This document shows, piece by piece, positions 1 to 11,660 of a DNA stretch of 64,000 bases; within the stretch, counting starts at the first letter, position 1; the number at the start of each line of letters is the position of its first letter. The position numbers were made by a program, and so were the translations under genes. This DNA comes from Spirometra erinaceieuropaei (lineage: Eukaryota; Platyhelminthes; Cestoda; Diphyllobothriidea; Diphyllobothriidae): NCBI GenBank assembly GCA_902702965.1, contig CACRXP010000421.1:447735-511734 (forward strand), written 5' to 3'. Under the pieces are notes generated by a model. That model was not told the origin of the DNA, searched no databases, and was given only the letters and a program-made list of their open reading frames with translations.

Positions 1-98
1 TCAGTATCACAACCGCGGCCATGTAATCCTGCCCAATCGAAAACGCATTTCAGAATTTCAGCCAACATTTCATGAGATAGGTCACGCACTGTAGGTAG
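1..98. repeat. Fold-back element, right terminal arm only
   Basis: This is the terminal part of the fold-back family described at 35122-36104. It ends with the same terminal motif (ACATTTCATGAGATaGGTCACGCACTGTA form) seen at the right ends of the copies at 27629-28342 and 35122-36104. The rest of the copy lies outside the window. The next base after the terminus continues directly into interior sequence of another copy, so this is either a nested or an internally deleted arrangement. Confidence 0.6.
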
Positions 99-850
99 TA
101 TGCATTTATCCTACTTATTTTTGGCCCCCCTATAAATTCAAATATATTATACAGTAAAAACTCGAAAAGTATCCTCTCTTTAGATCGTTTTGTAGTGGGT
201 TACGTTTTCTTCAAGATTTCTGCTTGAAGATAGGGTAGCTTCCAGTGTAAAAAGGTTACTAATTAATAATTAGGACTGTGAAATTTCCCTTCATACAGCA
301 TTGTATCTGTCCGTTTTTAAGGCTTCTCATGAAGCCTACAATTTAGTCCACTTCTATTGCAAAGCTTTATGAGCTGTATGTGATATCTTCCTAATGGTAT
401 AGAGGAATGCACGATTGTCTTAACGTAGAAAGCATGCAACTTGAAGAATGAGAATGCTAAACACGGATGTGACTGTATGTCTGACCCTCTATTATTCAGG
501 AATTGTGAAACTTTTTTAAAGTCTAGATATACCATTTGAAGAAGACAAATTTGTGCTACCAAATTAATACAACGAAGGATACTTTCCTGCTTATTTCCTT
601 TAAAATATATTTACATTTGTATCGAAATGAAAAATCGGTAAAAACTTCCACTACTTAAGTAGTCATTTTTACTGACGGCGATTTTTGTAGGCGACCGAAA
701 AGAAGTGCATTTTAAAAGCCAATATCCCTACAAGGGGAATTCTTATCGGCTTCTGTCGCACTATAATCACCATTACAACCCGCTTTAAGTAATTTTTCCT
801 AATCAAAAACTCGCTAACGATTCATGAGATCGGCGATTGCCAACAGGCGG
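99..850. repeat. Fold-back element, left arm truncated
   Basis: Interior and right arm of the fold-back family. The left side begins inside the arm, at the GTAGTATGCATTTATCC stretch that matches the inner arm of the copy at 27629. The central part (about 265-540) runs in the same orientation as the centre of the 27629 copy. The right arm carries the CTACTTAAGTAG palindrome near 653 and ends in a diverged terminus (TTCATGAGATCGGCGATTGC) near 845. No believable protein is encoded. Confidence 0.55.
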
Positions 851-1974
851 AAAACGTGGGTTGCATGCGTAGGTGGGCTTTCTGGTCTTAAAAACAACGG
901 CCCACACCTCCGGTCTAAGTGCAAAGACTTTCAAGTGTACCTCTAATCCCCATAATTATGCAGACCGTTAACTTTCTCATTATTCAAAAAGGCAGCCTTT
1001 CGGAATGTTGACATTCTACTTGAATTTAGGACTAACTCCGCAGACAAACCTGCTTTATCTGTTGCATAAAATTACGTAGGCGACAGTGTTTTGACGAAAC
1101 TCCGGATGCGTGTGTAAACACGAGTGTTTCCTCAGTTAAATCACACAACGTTGCAACTATTACGGATGTTTTTAAAAACAAACGGTATTTCGCATTTGGT
1201 CTTATTTCCTCCTGTTCGGAGAAAGTAATGACGGAGACACTGGTCATGTCTTAATAGTTTCTTTAATTCGTCTTCAAAGATTGGTCATCATGGCAACTCT
1301 CAAGAAACTGGGGATCACTTGAAAGGTAAACTTCTAGAGTTCTCCTACAGAGGAGAGGTTCTGCATATAAAGAGGGGGTCTTGCCCATAGAATTGGTTCC
1401 ATTTCCCTCTAATGAGTTCAGTTTTTGTCTGCTCTATTGGATCTCGGTTGCGACTGTTCGATCGTCCATTATTCTAGCAGGTCCCTCGCCTTTTTCCATG
1501 CTAGGTAATTAGAAGACATTGCCGTAACAGTCATAAGCTCTACTGGAGGCCAAAAGCTGATCATTTGGATTGTAGACTGACCGCTCAAATTCATCAATAT
1601 GAATCGACCGTAAGAACGAGAAATAGTGATAGCCGCCCGGCGTTATTCTCCTATTTCCCTGCTGTTCTGGCCAGTTTCATCCATCGTCTGCACCCCTCTC
1701 TGAAAGTCATATATAAGCTCTGTCAGGTTAAAGACTCCTGATGTTTTGCCTAAATGAGGCTATTCCAGCCCTCGGCACAAGTGGAGACTGTTATGGGCAC
1801 AAAAAACTTATAAAGAGTCTCACTCAATAAGCAAGCGTTTCCAATCCCCAAATAATTTGAACCCACTCTACGGTTACACTTGGATGCAGGGTTTCCAAAC
1901 TACAACCGGTATACTTTCTGCGTACGGAAAACCACACAATTCTCTACGGCAATATAGGGGGACCATGTAGTATT
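851..1974. other. No recognised feature
   Basis: AT-rich sequence. I see only short open frames with no recognisable product, and no repeat shared with the rest of the window. Confidence 0.4.
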
Positions 1975-2467
1975 CATAAAATTAAGCAGCGGATTTGATC
2001 CATATTGTTAACTTTACAAACTACATTGGTACATGCAGAGACGTGACGCTTTATTAACGGCCATTTCACGGTATTTAAAAGTCCCACAATTAGAAACTTT
2101 TTTAAAACCGAATTATACCCTTCCTTCGAATATAAAATTAGAAGAAGGCGTAATTATCTGTCGAATGAGCGAAAGAATGAATATTTTTATGCATGTTCTT
2201 CATGAAATATAATTGGATTTTTAGGGACATTGGAAATCAATTCGGAAAATTCATGCTACTCAAGTAGTCATTTTTTTACAGTGCAGTTCTTGCATGCAGC
2301 CGGAAGGAAGTTTATTCGAAAGCCGGCATCCTGAAGTAACTGAAATATTATAGAATTATGTTCCAAGCAGACTAGCTTTACGACCCTACTTAATTAATCT
2401 TTTCGAAAGGAAAACGCATTTCGAAAATTTCGATTGACATTTCATGAGTTAGCCCACCTACTGTATA
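1975..2467. repeat. Fold-back element, one arm plus part of centre
   Basis: Single right arm of the fold-back family. It contains the interior CAAGTAGTCATTTTTTT motif near 2264, the subterminal CTACTTAATTAATC motif near 2390 and a terminus reading GACATTTCATGAGTTAGCCC near 2440. The subterminal stretch closely matches the right arm of the copy at 40280-41280. The matching left arm is absent, so the copy is truncated. Confidence 0.6.
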
Positions 2468-4987
2468 CGGTGACAGGCCTTATTCACGCTCTTTACTTTT
2501 AAATCATTTGAACACATTCCGTCCAGCCTTTCCTGATCAATAAATTCTACACACGCATAAGCAAAGATCAGCCTAGCTTTCATATTATCACCTTCCGGAA
2601 AAGACAGGGACTGTGAAGAAGCAGTTTATGAATCGAAAACCCGACCATAGCCTGTACGTTTAAGTAGGGGATTCCAGGCCTGTCCACGGTAACATTCCTA
2701 ATGAGTGTGACTGATCATGGATGGACTGTTTAAAGCAAATATTTTCGTCTACATTCCAAATGTGGGCACTTCTTCGTTGGATAGCATTCTAAATTACTTG
2801 TCATAATAACCTCCTTTGAAGGCGTTGCCAAATAATGCCAAATCAGGCATAATTTTCGTTATATTTTTGTTTGGATAAAGTAGAATGTGTAGTCGGATTG
2901 TGTCGTCTCCTCTATTAGTCTCCCCGTTTTTCTCAGTTCGTGAATAGAATTTCATATCTTAAGAACTAAAAATGCAGACTAACGGGCTAATCATTAGGAC
3001 AGACGTGACGGGCAAGCAAAAGTTCCAGTCTAGACGGCGAAATAAACGAGAATCCATAATAAACACTCTACTTTAATATTCAATAAAACTGATTGTAGAG
3101 TTCTATTAGCATCCGAAAACTATAGCTCCCTTTGAACGTGTTCTCTTGTTGGGAGGTTGAGGCGAAGTGAATTAAAAAAAATTTACTCACATTCTGAAGT
3201 AGTTTTGGGGCACATATTTCGTGATTTACCACCCCGTGAAAGTGACGCATCTTACGTCAAGCCGACTAAAAAGTACAACTTGTAAGTTGGGGGCGTTGGG
3301 TTAAGACGCCGGAGAGTGAAATATTAACTGTAAAAAAGCCAGATCCCCACCACTGTTTGTATGCTTAGGAGTCATTTTAGATAATTTACGGCGAAAACAC
3401 AGTTTAACGAACGGCATCTTGAAGGCAATTCAAGACAGTCCATGTTTCATTAAACCATTAAAGAAGCGTCTAAAGCCTTTCTCCGAATACTAAATCGCCA
3501 ATTCCAACACATCCGACAGCTACGTTTTTCTACCAACACGGTTTGGAAGATGACGGTTATGTCAGCTCAGTCCCTGCCACGAACCGTCCGTTCGTTTTTC
3601 TCAGGGTCTACAAACAGAGAGGCTGAAACGAGGCTAACTGGCGGCGATCACCTCTGCGAGGAGATATCTTCTTCTGCGGCGCGGCGTAAGCAGCGTATGG
3701 TCGATGTTCGCGCCATGAAATTCCTCCTCCCCATCACCGGGTCACATTTTAAGGACTGTCAACCCGACTGGCACGAGGTCAACAGTAAAAGTGCGGGCAA
3801 AAAGGCGTCGATAGCACGTAACACGCGAACGTAAACAAATAGAGGGAAAGGAATAGAGAGGGGTAGGCTGTAAGGGCATCTGTTCATACAAAAAGTTGGA
3901 AAGAACAAAACGGATTGGGCAATAGCGAGAGAGTGCTCCTTGAACATGCTCAAATCCGCACTGATAACTGGTTGGTGGTTAGCCTGCGGGAGTCAAACCG
4001 TCCGAGATGGATCACATCAAACAAGCGGCTCTCCTTAGGATCTGGAGTGAATAAACACTGCAGAGGATGGGGGATGCGGGGGCGGTATGGGGGGCGATGA
4101 AGCTTACCGTAAGAGATTATAAACATGGAGTGGCAATGCACGAAAAAAAGTATATTTTGCCATCAACTTGTCAGTGTTCTTTCTGTCTGGAGGGAGTAAT
4201 TTACTCGCGCACTGTTAGTCCCGACAGATTTCCGCGTTTTAGAAAACAAAGTTGAACACAACTCCAAAATTCCTTACCCTGACAGCTGACATGCTATGGG
4301 GGGAGATCTGTTCATGTAGGGAACGCGAAAAGTACAAAAACAAGAAAGGCTTAACATCTCTTCCACAGTGAATTTGAGATCGATGTGGTAAAACTGATGT
4401 TTCAACAAGATTTTGGGTCAAAAACACTTGAAAAAGCAAAAAATCGCGCGTAAAAATTAATTTTAAGTGTGTGCTGACTAGCCAATTGCTCTCAGCGGCT
4501 GTGTTGTTACTGCATACTTTAAGCTTCCTACTTGGGGCTAACTATGCAAGGGAGAAATCGTATGTCCCGGACGTTAGGCACGATTCGACGTTTCAACGGT
4601 GAGAAGAGTCCCAATGTTTGAGCGGCGGCTAAGAGGGGGGAGGGAAGTTAAAACCTGAAAATCGACTTATTGGTGAGAATGGTGTCGTATCTGGCGGCCC
4701 CTGAATCAATGTAATTTCGTGAGGCGAGTGTACGGAGGTAAAATCGACCCCTGCAGTCGGACAGATGGCGGCGGTAGTAATGACTGCAAAGTAGATGGGG
4801 CTCATGCGCTATGACGGTTTAAAAATACAAAAGGCACAGATAAGAAACTATGGATTGTGCACAGACAACGATGATGAACGACCTTTAGGAGTACTGATGT
4901 ATAAAGGTAAGTGCGTAAAATAATTAGAGATTTAGGTCTTTCGAAAGTAAATAAACTTTTCTCAGTTTCAGAGAAATAAAAAGAGTT
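2468..4987. other. No recognised feature
   Basis: Only short frames on both strands, none with a family motif I recognise, and no clear repeat structure. Confidence 0.4.
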
Positions 4988-5103
4988 ATGATAGTGGGCG
5001 CTCACCGATCAGGTTACGGAACATGCTCGTTCCGTTATGCCTTGGGGCTCATACTAGAACCCTCGCAGGCAGTCGCACAGCGACTATTAGAATGATGTAA
5101 ATC

Positions 5104-5283
5104 AGGTGGTACCGACAAAGACAAAGGAGACCGGAATGGCCATTTCTGGCTTATTAGCCGTCATCAGCCAGTCATACCCAACCCCAAGTGCGGATCACTT
5201 GAGATTCGAACCCGGGATCTTTGGTCATGGAGTTTGACGCTCTACCATTGAGCCACGGGCCCGTTGTCCTGTCGGTTGTGATC
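5104..5283 (-). repeat. tRNA-derived SINE-like unit (family 1)
   Basis: On the minus strand this unit carries an A-box-like TGGCTCAATGGTAGAGCG and a B-box-like GGTTCGAATCTC at tRNA-like spacing. A non-tRNA tail follows, containing GGCTAATAAGCCAGAAATGG and ending in CTTTGTCGGTACC. The boxes suggest RNA polymerase III transcription, which is known for tRNA-derived SINEs but is inferred here. It is not a tRNA gene, because no consistent acceptor stem or anticodon arm forms. Confidence 0.7.
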
Positions 5284-5343
5284 AGGAACGAGCATGTTCC
5301 GTAACCTGATCGGTGAGCGCCCACTATCATAATTAATATTCCC

Positions 5344-5523
5344 GATCACAACCGACAGGACAACGGGCCCGTGGCTCAATGGTAGAGCGTCAAACTCCAT
5401 GACCAAAGATGCCGGGTTCGAATCTCAAGTGATCCACACTTGGGGTTGGGTATGACTGGCTGATGACGGCTAATAAGCCAGAAATGGCCATTTCGGTCTC
5501 CCTTGTCTTTGTCGGTACCACCT
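5344..5523 (+). repeat. tRNA-derived SINE-like unit (family 1)
   Basis: Near-identical, oppositely oriented partner of the unit at 5104-5283. It has the same internal promoter-like boxes and the same tail ending in TGTCTTTGTCGGTACCACCT. It is preceded by its own A block at 5285-5330. Confidence 0.7.
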
Positions 5524-6100
5524 TATGAAAAGAGTTATCTACATTAGGGTTCTTTGTAAATTGCGAAGTCCGATGCTTGGTTTTTTGGAACGTTAACAAT
5601 GACTGGAGCCTCAAGAGGTTCCGCAAGTCACGCGGGGGTCCATTTAAGATAAAAGATGACCTTCGGGAACCCATAGAGCGAATTCATAAATTAGCGTCGA
5701 TCCACACCGTTAGTAAGACACTTCTGCCCACCTGCATGCGGCGAAAATCTGTACCATCGTCATTGAGCGGTCTAACAAGACCAGGAAGATGCTGCACATG
5801 GCCATAATTATGGGTCCGCGCGGACTCTGCGCTGTCAGATAAACACCTGTCGCGCATACATACAGGTATGTCGATGGAATACACAAGCCAAAACTAAAAT
5901 CGATTACGAGTATTATGAAACCACTGCAACATAAAATGACGCTATTATTAGTATTATTAGTTTTGAATTCGCATTCCATGGCTAGGACGCAGTTATCAAT
6001 TGATTTCAATGAAAATGATCACTATAATTTCGGGGCTGGTCATACAGGACAGTTCGACCACCGCTGTTCACCGTGTGCTCCACAGTTAGGTGAAGCAGAC
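5524..6100. other. No recognised feature
   Basis: Short frames only. No family motif and no repeat match elsewhere in the window. Confidence 0.35.
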
Positions 6101-6300
6101 ACGGTGACTTGCGCGTGGTTTAGTTTATAGTGAATGTAGACTTGTGCAGCATCTACCGCACTCCCCATTTCCCCCCACATGGACCCGGTGTCAAGGCAGA
6201 GTCAAGAATATCGGAGGCCGGAGAGGGGGCAGGTGGCTGGCACAGCGAAAACCCGCACTTAGGCATGCCATCACATCCCCTTGGTCCACAACATACACTG
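6101..6300 (+). repeat. GC-rich short interspersed repeat (family R2)
   Basis: Starts at ACGGTGACTTGCGCGTG and carries GCAGCATCTACCGCACTC, then a GGCTGGCACAGCGAAAACCC block. The same ordered blocks occur at 30868-31050 (+) and 31105-31280 (-). No protein is encoded and no terminal inverted repeat is evident, so I call it an unclassified short repeat. Confidence 0.6.
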
Positions 6301-6329
6301 TTTTGGAACGACAGGTCAATACAATTATG

Positions 6330-8240
6330 GTTCCTGAGATCTCATTTTATTCTCATATATGTCCGGGAATTCGTACCTTTGCTTATCTCATGTATATGTA
6401 TATATCGATGTGACTGTGGATGCGAGGTCCAGATAAATTATTCTGCTGTTATGGCTGTGATCACGCCTGATCTAGCTAGCGTCGACTATGCCACATATTG
6501 TATCTCTCCATGCATGACGATCTGGGGCAGCGGGTCTGGACGGCTCGTGTCATTCTCTTCTCCAGTGAAGGAAGTCGAATACCGAAGGTTCAAGACCCAC
6601 TTCAATATCTTGACGAACCGTGTCGAGCCACACTTTGAGCCGAACTCCACTTTGACGCCTCCAGTTACGCAACACGCCGGATAGAAGGCAATAGTGCTTG
6701 ACTCGTGGAATGGACGACTAAAAACGGGCTTAAATCACCTTAGTCGTCCTTCTTGGATGGCCTGAGATGTCCTCGTAATGTTGCCGAGGTGAGTGCGGAC
6801 TGCCTCATATGGAAATCGGGGTACTTCACTCGAAAGATGGTTCTCAGGCAGCGGTGATCAAGTACCTCTATTTTTCAGAGCCCAGTATTCAAAATCGTAG
6901 ATAAGGACTGACCAGACGGATGCACGGTACACGGGAATCTACCTGACGATGGAAATGCCGTGTCGGATATATAGGTATTTTCTAAGGATTAAGAAAACTC
7001 TGCGACCACCATTGATGGTGCCTACTTCTGGTCGGAGATGCAGCTAGGAAGCAATATGGTCTTTCCAGTGTTTATGGATAGACCGACCGGAGGAGCTACT
7101 TACTTCACCCATTACATCGCAGGCTGTGGGTCACCAGGGATTGAGGCTAGCGAGGCGATGTCATCAGTGTAGTGGAGGCCAGTCAGCCGGCGTATAGGTT
7201 TAAACTGAACACCAGAAACCACAGGGAGAATGCTGGGGAACCCACTGATGAGCCCAACCCGTCGCAGCTGTGTCATGCAGCGGCAGAGTATCGACGAAAC
7301 GCGGACGTCTGAGCCTTTAGCTATTACCTGTGCTGCTAGTATGGTATATTCAAACGCCAAAACTCAACACCGTTAAAACCGCGTAGGGTTCTTCCAATAA
7401 TCCAGTCAATGGTGTAGTTAAACAAAACAGGCAACAGGATGTTGTCTTTTCGAACAGCAGACTGAATATCGAATGGTTGGAGCAGATTGTTATGGACCAG
7501 AACCCGAGTAGTGGTGGAGCGATAGTAAGCCTTGATGATGGCGAGAACTTTACCGATAAACTATCTGGTTTGATCGTTCGCCACAGGGACTCACGATGGA
7601 CGGTATCGAACGCAGTGGCGAAATCAAAAAAGCAGACGGCCGTCAGTTTCTGGTAGCCATGACGGAATCCCAGAATGCGCCTCGTGTGAATATCTGATCT
7701 GCGCATCCACGTCCACCTAGGAATCCAGCTTGGTTGGATCTCGTCCTGGGCTCATGCACAGTGTAGAATCGTCTGGGAAGGAGAATAGCGAAGACCTTCG
7801 CAACAACACCGACGAGGCTTATGCCGCAGTAGTTCTCGCACTTTGTCCCATCTCCATTCCTGAAGAAGGACTCAAGGATGCCCTAGCACTAGTCATCCGA
7901 AACCACCTATTCTCCCCACGCTTGTTTAATCACCTCATGAGGCCAGGGCTCCAGAGTGTCCACAAAAGACTTGTAGACTTTAGCAGGAAAATCGTATCCT
8001 CCGGGCGCCCTGCTGTTTTAACTCGGAGTTAAATTACGAGGCACCTGGTGGAAACTGATCATTCTGCGGACCTAACGACAACGTTAAACATCCTGTCTCG
8101 GGCGACGGTTGGGCATCTTCTGTGTTTTGCAGAGGCTGCTGTAACATGGGGAAGGACAGCAGGACTGTGTAAGCAGCTGGATCACGTGACCAACCTCACA
8201 GAGCCATGAGAGAGGCAGATGACGGGAATAACCCCATTCT
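6330..8240 (-). mobile_element. RTE-clade LINE, degenerate 3' half
   Basis: A minus-strand reverse transcriptase remnant in several broken frames. In order it shows a fingers region near 7700-7800 (LLRRSSLFSF, QAGFLGGRGCADQI), a palm motif DFATAFDTVHRESLW near 7575-7640, and LTGLHYTDDIASLAS with YTDD at about 7160-7171. Downstream is an RTE-type C-terminal tail in which RCLRTIFRVKYPDFHMRQS (about 6810-6870) is readable, followed by further broken sequence to about 6480. Stops and frameshifts break it throughout and the endonuclease domain is missing, so it is dead. YTDD replaces the usual YADD. RTE elements normally encode an apurinic endonuclease plus RT and move by target-primed reverse transcription. 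The family call rests on recognised motif order, not on an alignment. Confidence 0.7.
7112..7706 (-). pseudogene. RTE reverse transcriptase fragment
   Basis: The best-preserved piece of the RTE remnant, lying in two overlapping frames (7350-7706 and 7112-7360). The first frame holds the DFATAFDTVHRES catalytic-aspartate block and the second holds the YTDD box with LASIPGDPQ after it. A frameshift between them near 7350 removes the segment that should carry the PQG block. It cannot make a working enzyme. Confidence 0.65.
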
Positions 8241-8314
8241 CACTCCCGTCTCCTCTCTCCGTCCTCCTCCCCCATCCCAACAGAACTGACTACTGTCCCC
8301 TGCTGTGTGGCAGT

Positions 8315-8500
8315 AATCACGTTTGAGGAGTTTTCGCCGTAACCTGAACTCTCTCACTCAGGCAACTCCCCTGCACCCTCGCCATGCCCTACCGCATGTC
8401 AGATCAAAACTTCACTTTTGACTTACCTATCACGTTTCACCCCTCTAGGTTGGTTTCGAATTCAGCATTTTATTTTATAAATATGCGTTAGCCGTATGCC
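8315..8500. repeat. Diverged dispersed repeat shared with 19375-19520
   Basis: The stretch around AGTTTTCGCCGTAACC and CTCTCTCACTCAGGCAAC aligns by eye with 19380-19440 (AGTTTCGCTGTAACC, CTCGCTCACCCATACAAC), and the next block, TTTCACCCCTCTAGGTTG, aligns with TTTGATCCCCCTAGACTG. It is too diverged to set ends or a class. Confidence 0.35.
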
Positions 8501-8535
8501 GTTGACTAAGAGGTCGCGAAATTTCCTCATCTTTC

Positions 8536-10160
8536 CTTCGTTCAAATCTGCAGAAAATGTGTTTGTGGATCTTGCATCCAGAAGTTTTAAAAACTGTTCT
8601 AGGAGCAAAAAATGGCTAATAATTCTTTTAAACAAAGAATGATTTTGCAGAACTTATATGCTTCTGGGTAACTTATTACAGATTGCGATTGTGTTAACAG
8701 GAAAGAACTGACGATATTTAACTGTATGTGCCAGAGGAAGAGATAAAAGGACTTCGAGCTGACTGTTGCGTCGAGGGTGGCCATGAAACTTCAAAGGAAT
8801 AGGCAGATTTAAAGTAGGACAGTTCAAAAGTTAAAACAATAAAACAGCCCCTCTTGGAATCGACGAAACAACAAGGAATCAAAACTTGCGAGTTCACAAC
8901 GTTCTTGGTAAGTCAGATTTCAGTATTTGGCGGTTAAAACTCTTGGCAAAAAGATACTGGACAGATTCTATTTTCTTCCGATAACCAGCACGCAGGAGGT
9001 TTAGTAAAAACGAGCAGTATTCCGGACCGGACCCAACGTATATTTACTAAAAGCGAGTTTAATTGTCGCTTGTTTTAAAATTCCGTAGGATAGATCCTCT
9101 CTTTCTGTGCGCTTCGGGAAAATCGGGGCCCAGTGCTCCGAAAGATATATATATATATATATGACATGCTCACCTCCTTAATAGCAACTGGTACATTTGT
9201 TGTCTGACCATCAATGCTTAGTCGAGGCTGATGATCGTTGCCAACACATGCAGCATCACTAAGCAAATGCCTGAAGATCGCTCTTAGGGAGTTTGTTCAC
9301 GCCGTCGCGATCTGCCCGTTTATATCGATGAACAACTATAAAATCATCAACATACATAAAGGACCTGTTATTCTGGAATAAAGCTGATACCTAAGTGACA
9401 AAAAAGACAAAACAAGAGCGGGTCAAGCATACAGCCCTGAATAACCCCATTCCTCGCGCATGTGGGTTTGGAGATAATACTAGAAATCTTAACGTGCTGT
9501 GTGCGAGAGCCCAGATAGGAAGATGTAAGATTTGGAAGCTTCTCACCTATTTCGAAGGAGGAAAGTGACAGGAGAGGAAGAGAATGGTCGAGAAGAAGTC
9601 TTAGGAAGATCGAAATAAGCTGTTAGAGGACGGGACCAGTTTCCCTAGATTGTAAGGCATGAGCAAAGAACGAGAGCTGGCGGGTGTTCCAAGACCGAAC
9701 TTTCAGCAATCCATGCTCAGCAGCACTCAGTAGGTCTTTCTCAGTTAAGTGACACGTATTTGGTAAAGACCTCTAAGATTTTTGAAGGTGCTGGGAGGGC
9801 GTCTAGTGACCGAAAGTTGTCAAATGACGTAGATTAGACGTGCTTGGGAATAGGCAGAATGTGTGATTGCTCATATTAACTGGGAGAGGTTTCACTTTCG
9901 AGAGCAGGATTAAATATCTTACACAAGAGGAACGGAATAATCTCAGTTGTGCCAGCCTATAAGACGCTGACTGAGACACCATCTGGGCTAGGGCTATGAG
10001 GCTGTCGAAAACGCGGAATGGCTACGGTTACGTCCCAGAGGCTAAAATTTATAGCTTCGAGAACGGCACCGGTTCAAATCTGGATGTTCGGAAGCGGAGT
10101 GGTCGACTATTCGGCAAACGTTCTTCGGTAAGGAATCGAATTGTGGCAGCTTTGGAACAC
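8536..10160 (-). mobile_element. CR1-group LINE, degenerate ORF2 (YVDD type)
   Basis: A minus-strand LINE remnant of the same family as 61611-63420. Reading downward from 10160 it gives the pre-RT region, then a fingers and palm region in broken frames (about 9950-9480). A box reading FMYVDDFIVVHRYKRADRD follows, with YVDD near 9340. Then come a conserved post-palm block near 9190-9270 (NDHQPRLSIDGQTTNVPVA) and, near 8880, FDSLLFRRFQEGLFY, which fits the C-terminal SL.yRRlRGDL motif of CR1-type ORF2. An (AT)n run of about 20 bp sits at 9145-9162 within the coding region. Frameshifts and stops throughout make it non-functional. Confidence 0.65.
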
Positions 10161-10164
10161 TTGA

Positions 10165-10545
10165 AACTGGGTTTGGCTGACTGGCGACGGCCAGTAAATC
10201 AGAAATGGTCATTTCAGTCTCCCCTTTGTATGTCGATACTCCTTTCAGTATATGTTTCTGGTTGCTGTGCGACTGCCCTTATGGACTCTAGATTGAGCCC
10301 CAAAGTACATTGGGCCAACACTTTCCGTAACCCGATCGGTGAACGTAATTCCAACGTGGTAAATATTCACGGTCGAATTCGACAGGGCAACGGGCCCGTG
10401 GTCAAATTGCAGAGCGTTCGACTCAGCTACCAAATCTGTCCCGCTTTTGGATCACAGGTGCAAGGTCCGAATCAGGGTGGGGCTGGATAATGACAGATAA
10501 TGAGCCAGAAATGATCATTCAGTCTCCTTTGTCCTTGTCAGTAAT
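10165..10545 (+). repeat. tRNA-like family 1 repeat: tandem S-tail, L, A, S
   Basis: Begins with an S tail (GACGGCCAGTAAATCAGAAA, near 10185). This is followed by the L linker (GCTGTGCGACTGCC), the A block (TTTCCGTAACCCGATCGGTG) and a complete but diverged S unit starting near 10385 (CAACGGGCCCGTGGTC). The order is that of two tandem units with a period of roughly 310 bp. It shows that L and A are part of the repeating unit and not chance flanks. Confidence 0.65.
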
Positions 10546-10626
10546 CTCCTTCTGCCTATCCGTATACTTCATTATATATGTGTTTCATTTCATGTATATG
10601 TATACTGCCTTATATGGCATGGCGTC

Positions 10627-10790
10627 GGCAAAGACAAGGGAGGCCGGAATGGCCATTTCGGGCTTATTAGCCATCATCAGCCAGTCACACCCAACCCCAA
10701 GTGCGGATCACTTGAGATTCGAACCCGGGATTTTTGGTTATGGAGTTTGACAATCTACCATTGAGACACGGGCCCGTTGCCCGTTGTCCT
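10627..10790 (-). repeat. tRNA-like family 1 unit, inverted partner
   Basis: A minus-strand S unit with the B-box-like GGTTCGAATCTC complement, lying tail-to-tail with the preceding plus-strand unit across an AT-rich spacer (10546-10626). It resembles 5104-5283 much more closely than its neighbour does, so the two halves of this pair probably have different ages. Confidence 0.65.
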
Positions 10791-11339
10791 TCATTATACA
10801 TGTATATTAAAGGGGAGACGACAGAGTCTGGGGGGTAGATTGATACAGCATTGTTTCAGGCTTGTTTGCTTTCATTCCCCCCTGCTAGCATAGCTTGGCC
10901 GACTTCACCCCTGTAGGTGGTTGCCTGTTCATGACTCCTATCACCCATATCAAGCATGTTTGCTTCGGGAAGCCAATGAATCGATGTGCACCCATTTCTG
11001 AGTGGATAGATATATGCAAATGAAAAAGACAAGAGGTTCTTCGGAAAAGTCGAGTTGTACTCGCGCTGGTGACATCAACCCGCCGTCAAACGAAATGAAA
11101 ACAAGAGAGAAAGTTAAATTGGCACACTAGACCTGTTGGCGCGACAGGACAAACAGACCATGGGTGTGTGAAGGGGGTGGCCACGAAGTCATGGTGGGTT
11201 TCTGAGTGAGGGAGAGGGAGGGAAGAGGAGAGGAGGCGGAACAACTACGGTACCCTATGCTGGAGGGGGTGGGTGGGCTGTGGATCAGCGAAAATCCGGG
11301 TGGCTGTATTAGCGGTTGTTGATGTGCGAATTAGGGCAG
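10791..11339. other. No gene; purine-rich tract near 11200-11260
   Basis: No reading frame with a recognisable product. The part around 11205-11265 is dominated by GA and GGGA runs on the plus strand. Confidence 0.4.
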
Positions 11340-11660
11340 AGGTCAGTCAGTCAAGAACGTAGACTTTCGTAATGGGCATCCAGGCCAAGAGGACAGTTGA
11401 CAATATCCGAATTGAAGTACCAAACCTCGAGAAATTCCCTCGCTCGCTTTTTGTTAGCTATGGCGTCGACCTTGGTGCCTTCTCATTTGAATCGGTGGTC
11501 GTACTCGAGTGCATGGGCAAAGATGAGGGACAGGAGATCTCGCCGACAGATAGCTAGTCTGTGTTCTTTAATGCGGGTGCCCAGGCATCGATCCGTATGA
11601 CCAACATGCACGCGAGAGCAATTTGCGCACAAGATGCGATAAATTACAATTGCTCGTTGC
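11340..11660 (-). pseudogene. PLE GIY-YIG endonuclease domain
   Basis: The minus-strand frame reads VIYRILCANCSRVHVGHTDR, followed by LGTRIKEH, HALEYDHRFK and AREFLEVWYFNSDIVN, then ends near 11345 in a stop after HYESLRS. The YRI...VGHT part corresponds to the GIY...YIG core, here with VHVGHT in place of the usual YVGQT. An in-frame stop follows HRFK. The arginine of the RI.EH helix and the downstream glutamate are retained. Confidence 0.7.

Larger units (their letters stand above)
4988..5523. repeat. Head-to-head inverted pair of tRNA-like repeats
   Basis: Two inverted repeats are interleaved here. A 46-bp perfect pair lies at 4988-5033 and 5285-5330, and a 180-bp near-perfect pair lies at 5104-5283 and 5344-5523. 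In the orientation of the tRNA-like head the unit order is tRNA-like S (180 bp), linker L (about 70 bp) and A (46 bp), followed by about 13 bp and the next S. The minus-strand unit S-L-A meets a plus-strand A-S unit at 5284. The whole stretch could fold into a long hairpin. Confidence 0.8.

Noticed and set aside
5104..5283. A functional tRNA gene
   Set aside because: Same reason: repeated unit, no complete cloverleaf, and a long non-tRNA tail.
5577..5807. Overlapping open frames on both strands near 5.4-6.0 kb as possible genes
   Set aside because: They partly overlap the tRNA-like inverted repeat, have no motif, and no splice signals stand out.
6130..6684. 184-codon plus-strand open frame as a gene
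   Set aside because: It covers the R2 repeat and then runs antisense into the RTE remnant; no motif supports it.
9145..9162. (AT)n run as a meaningful junction
   Set aside because: A simple microsatellite expansion within a dead LINE explains it.
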